Assembly: GCA_003445795.1 (NCBI GenBank)
Contig: DMCN01000094.1
Span: 1-45,153 of the forward strand
Length of the DNA stretch: 45,153 bases
Reading direction: 5' to 3'
From: Gallionellaceae bacterium
GTDB lineage: Bacteria > Pseudomonadota > Gammaproteobacteria > Burkholderiales > Gallionellaceae
Position numbers and translations under genes: made by a program. Shown piece by piece: positions 29,132-37,928 of this stretch; position 1 is the first letter of the stretch, and each line of letters starts with the position of its first letter. Below the pieces are notes generated by a model. That model did no database searches and had not been told where the DNA came from. It saw only the letters and a list, made by a program, of their open reading frames with translations.

Positions 29132-29530
29132 ATGAGTCGGTTCAAGCTTCTTGCAACGGTATTGCTGCTGACGCTGCTGTCGGCCTGCGCGGCGCCGGTC
29201 AAACCGGACGGCAGCGAGCGGCCGGCTTGGATAGACAACCCCGGCAACGGTGTATCGGCCTCGGCGGGGATACATATCCGCGGCAAGGTGGCGCAGGAAG
29301 AATTGGCTGTCATGCGCGCGCGCGAGGAATACGCCAAGCGTTTCGGTGTCAGCATACGCTCGGTGCAGACGATGGCCACCACGGTGAACAACGGTCGCGC
29401 CAGCACGGTCGGTTCGCAGGTGGCGCGCGAGGATAGTCAACAGGTCGATGTCAAAGCGATGGTCAAGGCGAAATGGCGCGATCCCGCTAACGACGCGTTG
29501 TGGGTGTGGCTGGTTCCTAGCGATCAATGA
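29132..29530 (+). CDS. LPP20-family lipoprotein (third)
   Basis: 132 residues; lipobox LLSACAAP (C19). LPP20 features: RPAWIDNPGNGVSASAGIHIRG, helix AVMRAREEYAKRFGVSI, VAREDSQQVDVKAMVKAKWRD and closing strand LWVWLVPSDQ. It is close in plan to the second LPP20 protein. The ATG at 29132 follows GAGGTGG; an upstream GTG at 29123 adds three residues. Ten bases separate it from the FecR gene and 18 from the next, so these three genes are tightly linked. Confidence 0.8.
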   Translation: MSRFKLLATVLLLTLLSACAAPVKPDGSERPAWIDNPGNGVSASAGIHIRGKVAQEELAVMRAREEYAKRFGVSIRSVQTMATTVNNGRASTVGSQVAREDSQQVDVKAMVKAKWRDPANDALWVWLVPSDQ

Positions 29531-29548
29531 GTGTGTAGCGGAGGGCGT

Positions 29549-31117
29549 ATGCGCGAGAGCGACAGATTGCTTGCTGTAACGGTGCTTCTTTCAATCGGTC
29601 TACCAGTCTCGGCGGCGACTGCGCAGCAGGAGTTCGAAGCATTCCAGCGCCAGCAGCAGCAGGCTGCACAGCAGACCCGGGCGGAATTCCATGCCTACAA
29701 GGAAAAACAGGACGGCGAGTTTGCCGATTTCCTGAAGAGCCAGTGGCGCGAGTTCGAGACCTTCCAGGGCAAGGTGCGCATCAAGGAGCCCAAACCAAAA
29801 CTAGTGCCGGTGGTCGCGCCGGTCGCGCCCGTAGTCCCACCCGCGCCTGCACCGGTTGCACCGGCACCGGTTCCTGATATCCAGGTCAAACCCGCACCCG
29901 TTGCCCCGCCAGTCGTGACGCCTGTCGTTCCGCCGGTGGTGGTCGCGCCTGTCATTCAACCCATCGTGCCGCCTCCGCCGCCAGCCCAGCCGAAACCGGT
30001 GCCGGTCGCTGCAGACGCCGTTGAGATCGCTTTCTACGGCAACCCGGTGAGTTTCGCATTCGATCCCTTGTGGAAATCGTATCGCCTGTCCGGCGGCGCC
30101 AAGCCGGAAGCAATGAGCGCGTTCTGGACCATGATGAGCGGCAGCAAATACGAGCCGACGATACAGGCGATCAACGAGACGCGTGCCAGATTGAAGCTGG
30201 ACGATTGGGGCTATGTGACCCTGTGGCGCAGTGTGGTGCAGGCGCTGCAACCCGAGCGCAAGGCGGAGCAGAACCTGCTGCTATGGTATTTCCTGGTCAA
30301 GTCTGGCTACGACGTGCGGCTCGGTTATGCCGGACAGGATGTGCACCTGTTCGTCGCGGTCCGCCAGCAGGTGTATTCGACCAAGTTCACCGCGGTCGGC
30401 AACCAGACCTACTACGCCGTACTGGCAGCGGACAACGGCGACAGCATCCGCAGTTTCTACACCTATGAAGCCAGCTACCCGGGTAAACTCAAGGCGCTCG
30501 ACATCGGCACCGCCGCGACCGGTTTCACCCGCACGGTATCGGCGCAGCGCGTATTGAGCTTCGACTACAAGGGCGAGACGATACGTCTGAACGTCCCTTA
30601 TGACCGCCGTCTGGTGGAATACATGGGCACGTTCCCGCAATCGGAATTCCCGCTCTACTTCGATACCGACGGCAGCGCGCTGGTGCGCAGCGGGCTGCTC
30701 GCCGAGTTGAAAAAACACACTGCGACGATGAATGAAGAGGAGGCGGTGAACTTCCTGCTTGCTTTCGTGCAGAAGGCTTTCGCTTACAAGACCGACGACG
30801 CCCAGTTCGGCCGCGAGAAATATTTCTTCGTCGAAGAGTCGCTGCATTTTCCTTACAACGACTGCGAGGACCGTTCGGTTCTGTTCTCCTGGCTGGTGTA
30901 TGAACTGGTCGGCATCAAGACCGTCGGTCTGCTCTATCCGGGCCACATGACGACCGCCGTGGCACTCAAGCAAACGCGGGCGGATTTCTCCATGGTGGAC
31001 TACCAGGGGCAGCGCTATGTCATCGCCGATCCGACCTATATCGGCGCCACGGTCGGCATGGCGATGCCGTCGTATGCGAAGTTGAAGCCGGGGCGCGTGG
31101 TCGAGATAGTGCACTGA
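29549..31117 (+). CDS. Transglutaminase-like cysteine peptidase domain protein
   Basis: 522 residues. Signal peptide (LLAVTVLLSIGLPVSAATA). Residues 27-75 carry F-x-x-[YF] helical repeats at F29, F47, F58 and F69. Residues 82-155 form a Pro/Val/Ala-rich linker (many PVVAPV-type units), probably spanning periplasmic space or peptidoglycan. The rest is a large domain ending in a transglutaminase-like core with putative triad C439 (NDCEDRS), H466 (PGHMTTAV) and D494 (ADPTY). Such domains cleave or form amide bonds in cell-wall or protein substrates, but the target here is unknown. The ATG at 29549 has CGGAGGG just before it. It is the last gene of the envelope set. Confidence 0.85.
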   Translation: MRESDRLLAVTVLLSIGLPVSAATAQQEFEAFQRQQQQAAQQTRAEFHAYKEKQDGEFADFLKSQWREFETFQGKVRIKEPKPKLVPVVAPVAPVVPPAPAPVAPAPVPDIQVKPAPVAPPVVTPVVPPVVVAPVIQPIVPPPPPAQPKPVPVAADAVEIAFYGNPVSFAFDPLWKSYRLSGGAKPEAMSAFWTMMSGSKYEPTIQAINETRARLKLDDWGYVTLWRSVVQALQPERKAEQNLLLWYFLVKSGYDVRLGYAGQDVHLFVAVRQQVYSTKFTAVGNQTYYAVLAADNGDSIRSFYTYEASYPGKLKALDIGTAATGFTRTVSAQRVLSFDYKGETIRLNVPYDRRLVEYMGTFPQSEFPLYFDTDGSALVRSGLLAELKKHTATMNEEEAVNFLLAFVQKAFAYKTDDAQFGREKYFFVEESLHFPYNDCEDRSVLFSWLVYELVGIKTVGLLYPGHMTTAVALKQTRADFSMVDYQGQRYVIADPTYIGATVGMAMPSYAKLKPGRVVEIVH

Positions 31118-31123
31118 GGTGGG

Positions 31124-31139
31124 TGACCCATGCGGGTCA
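31124..31139. repeat. Hairpin TGACCC-ATGC-GGGTCA after the transglutaminase-like gene
   Basis: Perfect 6-bp arms with a 4-base loop, 7 bp after the stop codon, without a following T tract. It may mark the 3' end of the envelope transcript or act as an operator. Confidence 0.4.
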
Positions 31140-31177
31140 TGCCGTGGGGGTATTGGGTGCCTGCGGCGATTCCTTTC

Positions 31178-31207
31178 TTGAACAGCGTTCGAACGCAGGA
31201 GTAGAAT
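31178..31207 (+). promoter_or_regulatory. Candidate sigma-70 promoter with internal palindrome for the hydrogenase-like operon
   Basis: TTGAAC (31178-31183) and TAGAAT (31202-31207) are spaced by 18 bp, a near-consensus -35/-10 pair, about 47 bp before the first gene. The spacer contains the perfect 12-bp palindrome GCGTTCGAACGC (31185-31196), a position from which a bound repressor would block RNA polymerase. Confidence 0.5.
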
Positions 31208-31254
31208 CCAAAGCCTGTCGCATGCGTATTCGATCGAGGGGCGAGTAACACCAG

Positions 31255-33264
31255 ATGAACGCCGTTGGGATATTACCGCTGGATGTAGCTGGCTGGCTGG
31301 TGCAGTTCTGGATCGCCCTCGGAGTGGCCGGGTTGTTCCTGCAACGCGCGCCGCAGCTGATCAACAACGTCATCTTTCCGCTCAGTGCGCTCACTTCGCT
31401 GTTGCTGGCGGCCACCGGGCTGTGGGCGCTGGCCATGCCGACCAGCGTCATGGTGTTGCCGCTGGGTTTGCCCGATCTGCCATTCCATCTGCGTCTCGAT
31501 CCGCTCTCCGGTTTCTTTTTGATCTTGTTGGGTGCAGCCTCGCTGGGCGTGTCGCTGTTCAGCGCCGGCTACTTCAAAACCATGGCGGGCAGCACACTCG
31601 GACTGCTGTGTCTCGAATATCACCTGTTCCTCATCGGCATGACTTTGGTGTTGCTGGCCGACGATGCCTATATGTTCATGGTGGCGTGGGAGACCATGGC
31701 GCTGGCTTCCTACTTCCTCGTCACCACCGATCACGCCATCCCCGACATCCGCAAGGCGGGTTACCTCTATCTGCTGATCGCGCATGTGGGCGCCATCGCC
31801 ATCCTGCTGAGTTTCGGTGTGATGCAGGGCGGCAACGGCATCGCCGCCTACACCTTCGACGCGATGCGCGGCGCGCATCTCACTACGTTCTGGTCGTCTG
31901 CGGCCTTCCTGCTGGCGCTGTTCGGCTTCGGCGCGAAAGCCGGTGTGTTGCCCATGCATGTCTGGCTGCCCGAGGCGCATCCCGCCGCGCCGTCGCCGGT
32001 GTCCGCGCTGATGAGCGGCGTGATGCTCAAGACCGCGATCTACGGCATCCTGCGCGTCACCTTCGACCTGCTGGACACGCAACTGTGGTGGTGGGGTGTG
32101 TTGGCACTCGGCCTGGGCCTGCTCACCGCCGTGTTCGGCGTGATGTTCGCCGCCGTGCAGGGTGACATGAAACGCCTGCTTGCCTATTCCTCCATCGAGA
32201 ACATCGGTCTGCTGCTGGTCGGTATCGGCCTCACCCTCATCTTCCACGTCTACGGCAAGGACGCGCTGGCGGCGCTGGCGCTCACCGCCACGCTGTATCA
32301 CAGTCTCAACCATGCGATGTTCAAAAGCCTGCTGTTCGTCGGCACCGGTGCCATCCTGCACGCCACCGGCGAGCGCAACATGGGACGCCTCGGTGGCCTC
32401 ATCCGCCGCATGCCATGGGCCTCGGGCTTGATGCTGGTCGGCGTGCTCGCCATCTCGGGATTGCCGCCGCTCAACGGTTTCGTCTCGGAATGGCTGCTGC
32501 TGCAGGCTTTCCTTTTGTCACCCGGTTTGCCCAACAGCTACATCAACATGCTGGTGCCGGTGGCCGCCGCCGTGATCGCGCTGGCGGCGGCGCTGGCCGC
32601 CTATGTGATGGTGAAGTTCTACGGCGTGATCTTCCTCGGCCAGCCGCGCGAACATGCGCTGGAGCACGCGCACGATGCGGGCATCTGGGAACGTATCGGC
32701 ATGGGTTGGCTGGCGCTGGCCTGTGTATTGCTAGGCTTGGCGCCGGTGTATGTGGTGGGGCAATTGGATCACGTGTCGCAGATGCTGCTGGGTGCGCAAC
32801 TGGGCAATGCCGCCGGAAACTGGATATTCCTCGCGCCGGTCGATACCGAACGCGCCAGCTACAGTCCGCTGTATTTCCTGCTCGCCGTGCTGGGCGTGAT
32901 GCTGCTGACTTCAGTGCTGGTCCGGCGCCTGTATCACGGCCGCGTGCGGCGCAGCGACCCGTGGGATTGCGGCTTCCCCGCGCAGACCGCGCGCATGCAG
33001 GATACCGCCGAAGGTTTCGGCCAGCCGATACGGCGCATCTTCGAACCTTTCTTCAAGATCGAGCGCGATGTGCCCAGCCCGTTCGACACGCACCCGCGCT
33101 ATCACGGGCAGAGCGATGATCGCCTGTGGTACATCCTGTATCTGCCGATCAAACATCTCACCGAGAAATTTTCTTCCATGGCCGGGCTGTTGCAGCACGG
33201 GCGCATCCATCTGTACCTGACTTATACCTTTGTCACGCTGGTCGTGCTGCTGGTGTTCGTATGA
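31255..33264 (+). CDS. hyfB: Hydrogenase-4 subunit B-like (NuoL-type antiporter-like membrane subunit)
   Basis: 669 residues, about 14-16 membrane helices. This is the NuoL/MrpA-type proton channel subunit of HyfB plan. Key residues are present: E146 in WETMALASYFLV, K228 in FGAKAGVLPMHVWLPEAH, and K259 in SGVMLKTAIYG, all essential for proton translocation in the family. A long C-terminal part with an amphipathic region (RRSDPWDCGF..., PIRRIFEPFFKIERD) is typical of HyfB. The ATG at 31255 has only a weak ribosome site (GGGCGAG). It overlaps hyfC by 4 bp. The protein is expected to pump ions in the Ehr-type complex made with the genes below. Confidence 0.9.
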   Translation: MNAVGILPLDVAGWLVQFWIALGVAGLFLQRAPQLINNVIFPLSALTSLLLAATGLWALAMPTSVMVLPLGLPDLPFHLRLDPLSGFFLILLGAASLGVSLFSAGYFKTMAGSTLGLLCLEYHLFLIGMTLVLLADDAYMFMVAWETMALASYFLVTTDHAIPDIRKAGYLYLLIAHVGAIAILLSFGVMQGGNGIAAYTFDAMRGAHLTTFWSSAAFLLALFGFGAKAGVLPMHVWLPEAHPAAPSPVSALMSGVMLKTAIYGILRVTFDLLDTQLWWWGVLALGLGLLTAVFGVMFAAVQGDMKRLLAYSSIENIGLLLVGIGLTLIFHVYGKDALAALALTATLYHSLNHAMFKSLLFVGTGAILHATGERNMGRLGGLIRRMPWASGLMLVGVLAISGLPPLNGFVSEWLLLQAFLLSPGLPNSYINMLVPVAAAVIALAAALAAYVMVKFYGVIFLGQPREHALEHAHDAGIWERIGMGWLALACVLLGLAPVYVVGQLDHVSQMLLGAQLGNAAGNWIFLAPVDTERASYSPLYFLLAVLGVMLLTSVLVRRLYHGRVRRSDPWDCGFPAQTARMQDTAEGFGQPIRRIFEPFFKIERDVPSPFDTHPRYHGQSDDRLWYILYLPIKHLTEKFSSMAGLLQHGRIHLYLTYTFVTLVVLLVFV

Positions 33265-34223
33265 TGACTGAATACGACCTCCTCTTCGCCATCCTGTTCC
33301 AGCTCGCTCAGCTGCTGCTGGTGGTGCTGCTTGCGCCGCTGCTGACCGGCTGGGTCAACCAGTGTCAGGCGTGGTTGCAGAACCGTAGCGGCGCGGGTGT
33401 GCTGCAGCCCTACCGCGTGCTGCGCAAGCTGTTCCACAAGGATGCGGTGATCGCGCACAACGCGTCCTGGCTGTTCCGTGTCACGCCCTACATTGTGTTC
33501 GGCTGCATGTGGCTGGCCGCGGCCATCATCCCGATCATTGCTGTGGACTTGCCATTTTCTCAGGCAGCCGACGTGATCGCGCTGGTAGGCGTGTTCGCGC
33601 TGGCGCGCGTGTTCATCTCGCTGGCCGCGATGGACATCGGCACCGCGTTCGGTTCGCTCGGTGCGCGACGCGAGATGCTGGTGTCCTTCCTCGCCGAACC
33701 GGCGCTACTGATGGTGCTGTTCACCGCCTCGATGATCAGCCACTCCACCCAGTTGCCGCGCATCGTCGACACCTTGGCGCATCACCAGTTCATTCTGTAT
33801 CCGAGTCTGGCCTTCGCCGCGCTGGCCTTCGTCATCGTGCTGCTGGCGGAGAACGCGCGCATCCCGGTGGATAATCCCAGCACCCACCTCGAACTCACCA
33901 TGATCCACGAGGCAATGATTCTGGAATACTCGGCGCGCCATCTCGCGCTGATCGAGTGGGCCAGCAGCCTGAAGCTGTTTGCCTACATCTCCATCGGTAT
34001 CGCGCTGTTCGTGCCGCACGGCATCGCCGAGGTCGGCAACTGGGCAGGTCTGCCGCTGGCCATCGTGCTGTTGTTGCTCAAGCTGATGTTGGCGGGCGCC
34101 GGACTGGCCGTGCTGGAGACGGTGATGGCCAAGATGCGCATCTTCCGCGCGCCCGAGTTCCTCGGCACCGCCTTCCTGTTGGCCGTGCTCGGCTTGCTGA
34201 TTCATTTCCTGCTGGGGGCATGA
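33261..34223 (+). CDS. hyfC: Hydrogenase-4 subunit C-like (NuoH-type membrane subunit)
   Basis: 320 residues, about eight helices. NuoH/HyfC family: it links the soluble arm to the membrane arm. Signature ENARIPVDNPSTHLELTMIHEAM (seen as ENARIPVDNPSTHLE and TMIHEAMILEYS) matches the quinone-channel loop of NuoH/HyfC. Also seen: LQPYRVLRKLFHKDAV near the N-terminus and FGSLGARREMLVSFLAEPAL. The ATG at 33261 overlaps the hyfB stop; a second ATG three bases on is equally possible. Its stop overlaps hyfE in the same way. Confidence 0.92.
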   Translation: MMTEYDLLFAILFQLAQLLLVVLLAPLLTGWVNQCQAWLQNRSGAGVLQPYRVLRKLFHKDAVIAHNASWLFRVTPYIVFGCMWLAAAIIPIIAVDLPFSQAADVIALVGVFALARVFISLAAMDIGTAFGSLGARREMLVSFLAEPALLMVLFTASMISHSTQLPRIVDTLAHHQFILYPSLAFAALAFVIVLLAENARIPVDNPSTHLELTMIHEAMILEYSARHLALIEWASSLKLFAYISIGIALFVPHGIAEVGNWAGLPLAIVLLLLKLMLAGAGLAVLETVMAKMRIFRAPEFLGTAFLLAVLGLLIHFLLGA

Positions 34224-34885
34224 TGCAGATACCGTACACCCTGCAATTCATCAACCTGCTCGCCGCGCTGCTGCTGCTGATCGCTTTCGCCATGCTGGCG
34301 CAGCGCCGCATCCTGTCGCTGATCAACCTGTTCGCTTGGCAGGGTGCGCTGCTGGCCCTGAGCACCTTCATCGTGGCGTACTCCACCAACCAGCACCATC
34401 TCTATTATTCGGCAGGTCTTACGCTGCTGCTCAAGGTGATGTTGTTGCCGTATCTGCTGCACCGTTTGATCCACCGTCTTAACGTGCGCTGGGACGTGGA
34501 GACGCTGATCAACATTCCCACCACCATGCTGGTCGGCATCGCGCTGGTGATCTTCTCCTTCAACCTGGCCGCGCCCATCTCGCAACTGGCCGAAGGCATC
34601 ACGCGCGGCCTCATCGGCATCGCGCTGGCCTGCGTGCTGCTGTCGCTGCTGATGATGCTGACGCGGCGCAAGGCGGTGTCGCAGGTGGTCGCTTTCCTGT
34701 CGCTGGAGAACGGCCTGTTCTTTGCCGCCACCAGCGCCACGCAGGGCATGCCGCTGGTGGTGGAATTGGGCATCGCGCTCGACGTGCTGGTCGCCACCTT
34801 CATCTTCGGCGTGTTCTTCTTCCAGATCCGCGAGACCTTCGACAGCCTCGACATCACCCACATGGAGAAGCTCAAGGATGATTGA
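34220..34885 (+). CDS. hyfE: Hydrogenase-4 subunit E-like (NuoK-type membrane subunit)
   Basis: 221 residues, six or seven helices, with a NuoK-like core (LSLINLFAWQGALLAL, LSLENGLFFAATSA). The conserved glutamates of NuoK map to membrane segments such as FLSLENGLF and VVELGIALDVLV. HyfE is longer than NuoK because of extra helices, as here. Two adjacent ATGs (34220, 34223); the first overlaps the hyfC stop. It ends 7 bp inside the start of hyfF, another coupling overlap. Confidence 0.9.
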   Translation: MMQIPYTLQFINLLAALLLLIAFAMLAQRRILSLINLFAWQGALLALSTFIVAYSTNQHHLYYSAGLTLLLKVMLLPYLLHRLIHRLNVRWDVETLINIPTTMLVGIALVIFSFNLAAPISQLAEGITRGLIGIALACVLLSLLMMLTRRKAVSQVVAFLSLENGLFFAATSATQGMPLVVELGIALDVLVATFIFGVFFFQIRETFDSLDITHMEKLKDD

Positions 34886-36335
34886 TCTTCAGCTTCTCGC
34901 GCTGTTGCTCATCCCGCTGCTGGGCGGTGGCCTGCTGGCCGTGTTCGGTTCGCGCAAGTGGGCGGCGGAACTCAACTCGCTGATGAGCTTCTTCACCTTC
35001 GCTGCTTCGGTGGTGCTCACCGTACGCGTGGTCGACTCCGGCCCGCAGGTCGCGTTCAACGAGCAGTTCTTCATCGACCAGTTCAACGTCTTCCTCGTCG
35101 CGCTGACTGCCTTCGTCGCCTTCACCACCTCGCTGTTCTCGCGCCCTTACATGCGCATCGAGCAGCATCACGGCAAACTCACCACCGGCATGCTGCATCT
35201 GTACTACAGCATGTACCAGTTGTTCACCTTCGCCATGCTGGTCGCGCTCACCACCAACAACATGGGCATCGTGTGGGTCGCGATGGAAGCGGCGACATTG
35301 ACCACCGTGTTGCTGGTCAGTCTGTACCGCACCCCGGCCAGCCTGGAAGCGGCGTGGAAATATTTCATCCTCTGCGGCGTAGGCATCGCGCTGGCGCTGT
35401 TCGGCACCATCCTGCTGTATTTCGCCGCCGAGCGGGTACTGGGGCAGGGTGGTACTGCACTACTATGGACGCACCTGAACCAGGTCAAGGGCGACCTCGA
35501 ACCCACCGTACTCAAACTCGCCTTTATCTTCCTGCTGGTGGGCTACGGCACCAAGATCGGTCTGGTGCCGCTGCACAGCTGGTTGCCGGACGCGCACGCC
35601 GAAGGCCCGACGCCGGTGTCCGCTGTGTTGTCCGGTCTGCTGCTCAATGTCGCACTGTGCGCGGTAGTGCGCAGCAAGGTGCTGGTGGACGGTTCGCTCG
35701 GCACCCACTTCGCCGGCAACCTGATGATGGGTTTCGGCCTGCTCTCGGTGCTGGTGGCTTCGTTCTCGTTGTTCCGGCAAAAAGATATCAAGCGCATGTT
35801 CGCCTACTCCTCCATCGAACACATGGGGCTGATCACCTTCGCCTTCGGCATGGGCGGCCCGGTGGCAACCTTCGCGGGCATGCTGCACATGACCGTGCAT
35901 TCGCTGACCAAGTCGGCCATCTTCTTTGCCGTCGGCCATGCCGTGCAAAAGGTCGGCACGCAACAGATGGACAGCATCCGTGGCCTGCTGCAAGTCAGCC
36001 CCACGGTCGGCTGGGGTCTGGCGCTGGGCACCTTCGCCATCCTCGGCATGCCGCCGTTCGGTGTGTTCGCCAGCGAGTTCCTCATCATCACCACCGCCAT
36101 GCACGAATACCCATGGGCTACGCCCATCCTGCTGGTCTCGCTCGGTGTCGCCTTCGCCGCCATCTTCGGCAAGATACAGCCCATCGTATTCGGCGAGACC
36201 ACCGCCAAACCCTTGCCGCATTCGCCCGCGTTGATTCCGGTGTTCGCCCACCTGTTGCTGGTGCTGATGCTCGGCCTGTACATGCCGCCCTATCTGGCGG
36301 ACTGGTATCGCCAGGCCGCTGCGCTGTTAGGATAG
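34878..36335 (+). CDS. hyfF: Hydrogenase-4 subunit F-like (second NuoL/M/N-type antiporter-like subunit)
   Basis: 485 residues and about 14 helices, the size of HyfF/NuoN. Conserved channel residues: E137 in VAMEAATLTTVLL, K226 in GTKIGLVPLHSWLPDAH, and SGLLLNVALCAVVR for the discontinuous helix. AYSSIEHMGLITFAFGMG and HSLTKSAIFFAVGH are typical of the family. Chosen start 34878 (MIDLQLLALLLIPLLGG) follows AAGGATG and overlaps hyfE by 8 bp. With HyfB it gives two antiporter-like modules, so the complex could move at least two ions per electron pair. Confidence 0.92.
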   Translation: MIDLQLLALLLIPLLGGGLLAVFGSRKWAAELNSLMSFFTFAASVVLTVRVVDSGPQVAFNEQFFIDQFNVFLVALTAFVAFTTSLFSRPYMRIEQHHGKLTTGMLHLYYSMYQLFTFAMLVALTTNNMGIVWVAMEAATLTTVLLVSLYRTPASLEAAWKYFILCGVGIALALFGTILLYFAAERVLGQGGTALLWTHLNQVKGDLEPTVLKLAFIFLLVGYGTKIGLVPLHSWLPDAHAEGPTPVSAVLSGLLLNVALCAVVRSKVLVDGSLGTHFAGNLMMGFGLLSVLVASFSLFRQKDIKRMFAYSSIEHMGLITFAFGMGGPVATFAGMLHMTVHSLTKSAIFFAVGHAVQKVGTQQMDSIRGLLQVSPTVGWGLALGTFAILGMPPFGVFASEFLIITTAMHEYPWATPILLVSLGVAFAAIFGKIQPIVFGETTAKPLPHSPALIPVFAHLLLVLMLGLYMPPYLADWYRQAAALLG

Positions 36336-36339
36336 AACG

Positions 36340-37890
36340 ATGCCAATCAAACACCCCAACCTGAAACTCACCAGACTCACCGATGCGGTGCCCGCATGGA
36401 CGGGTGACATCACGCCGGAGTATCTGTTCGAGATCTGCCAGCAGGTGCGCGACGGCGGCGGCAGGCTGGTGGCGTTGTGGGGCAGCGATGTCCGGCAACA
36501 GGGCGGCGGCTTCTTGTTGCATATCACCCTGATGAACGAGAGCGGCCTGGTCTGCCTCAACGTGCCGCTGCCGGCCGAACATCCGAACTACCCCGACATC
36601 AGCCGCATCTTCCCCGCCGCCAACCGCATGCAGCGCGCTGCCTACGATTTGCTCGGCCTCTACGCGCACGAAGGTCACGACCACCGCAAATGGTTGCGCC
36701 ACGGCGCCTGGCACGGCGGCAGTTTTCCGCTGCGCAAGGATTTCGATGCCGCAGCCAGTCTCACCCATGAACCGGAGGACTATCCTTTCGTGCAGGTGGA
36801 GGGGCAGGGCGTGCACGAGATCCCGGTCGGTCCGGTGCACGCGGGCATCATCGAGCCGGGCCATTTCCGTTTCTCCATCATCGGCGAGCGCGTGCTGCGC
36901 CTGGAGCAACATCTGGGTTATGTGCACAAGGGCATCGAGAAACGCTTCGAGAGCATGAGCGTGCAACAGGGTGCCAAGTTGGCCGCGCGCGTGAGCGGCG
37001 ACAGCACCGTGGCCTATGCCTGGGCCTATGCGATGGCGGCGGAATGCATCGCCAAAGTGACGCCGTCCAGCCGCGCCTTGTGGATGCGTGCGCTGTTGCT
37101 TGAACGCGAACGCGTCGCCAACCACCTCGGCGATCTCGGTTATCTGGGCAACGACGTCGCGCTGTCGTTCGGCTTCGCCCAGTTCTGGATACTCAAGGAA
37201 CAGGTGCTGCGCAACAACGCCGCGCTGTTCGGTCATCGCTATCTGATGGACAAGATCGTCCCCGGCGGCGTCACCACCAGCCTCGATGTCGAAGGCAAGC
37301 ACATCATCGAGCAGGAATGCGACATGCTCGACGAGCAGGTGCGCATCCTGCGCAACATCTACGACGAACATGCCGGCGTGCAAGACCGCTTCATCGGCAC
37401 CGGCCGCGTCGAGCCAAAACTGGCCGCCCAGCTGGGCCTGTGCGGCATGGCCGGTCGCGCCAGCGCGCAAGCCTGGGATGCGCGCGTGCAGTTCGCCTGC
37501 GCACCCTACGACAAACTGGATGTGAAGATGGCGACCTACCGCAACGGCGATGTCGCCGCGCGCGTCATCGTGCGATTCGACGAGCTGTTCGAGTCGCTGC
37601 GCCTGCAGCGCGAGATCATGGTCAATCTGGTGCACGACAACGAAGCGCCTGCCCTGCTGGAGAAACTGCCCGCCAATGGCTTCGGCATCGGCCTGGTCGA
37701 AGGCTGGCGCGGCGAAGTGATGGTCGCTATCCACACTGGTGCGCAGGGTAATCTCACCCGCGTGCATCCGCACGATCCCTCCTGGCAGAACTGGCCGTTG
37801 CTGGAGCACGCCGTCATCGACAACATCGTGCCGGATTTCCCGCTGATCAATAAGTCGTTCAACCTGAGTTACAGCGGACAGGATTTGTAG
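36340..37890 (+). CDS. hyfG: NuoCD/HyfG-like large subunit lacking the NiFe-binding cysteines
   Basis: 516 residues, a fusion of a NuoC-like domain (1-150, with YPDISRIFPAANRMQRAAYDLLGL) and a NuoD/hydrogenase large-subunit domain (150-516, with VGPVHAGIIEPGHFRF, HKGIEKRFESM). In true [NiFe] large subunits the first metal motif is RxCGxC; here the aligned stretch is RVSGDS (217-222), with serine at both cysteine sites (S219, S222). The C-terminal motif DPCxxC is replaced by NKSFNLSYSG with no cysteine. So the protein cannot hold a standard NiFe centre. It resembles the Ehr (energy-converting hydrogenase-related) large subunits known from other bacteria. It starts 4 bp after hyfF. Confidence 0.93.
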   Translation: MPIKHPNLKLTRLTDAVPAWTGDITPEYLFEICQQVRDGGGRLVALWGSDVRQQGGGFLLHITLMNESGLVCLNVPLPAEHPNYPDISRIFPAANRMQRAAYDLLGLYAHEGHDHRKWLRHGAWHGGSFPLRKDFDAAASLTHEPEDYPFVQVEGQGVHEIPVGPVHAGIIEPGHFRFSIIGERVLRLEQHLGYVHKGIEKRFESMSVQQGAKLAARVSGDSTVAYAWAYAMAAECIAKVTPSSRALWMRALLLERERVANHLGDLGYLGNDVALSFGFAQFWILKEQVLRNNAALFGHRYLMDKIVPGGVTTSLDVEGKHIIEQECDMLDEQVRILRNIYDEHAGVQDRFIGTGRVEPKLAAQLGLCGMAGRASAQAWDARVQFACAPYDKLDVKMATYRNGDVAARVIVRFDELFESLRLQREIMVNLVHDNEAPALLEKLPANGFGIGLVEGWRGEVMVAIHTGAQGNLTRVHPHDPSWQNWPLLEHAVIDNIVPDFPLINKSFNLSYSGQDL

Positions 37891-37928
37891 AGGCGCACAT
37901 GGATAATTTCACGGCACTCAAAACACCC

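Noticed and set aside
29695..29955. An antisense frame rich in Gly/Thr/Ala (TGATTG-type repeats)
   Set aside because: It is the complement of the Pro/Val/Ala-rich linker of the transglutaminase-like gene.
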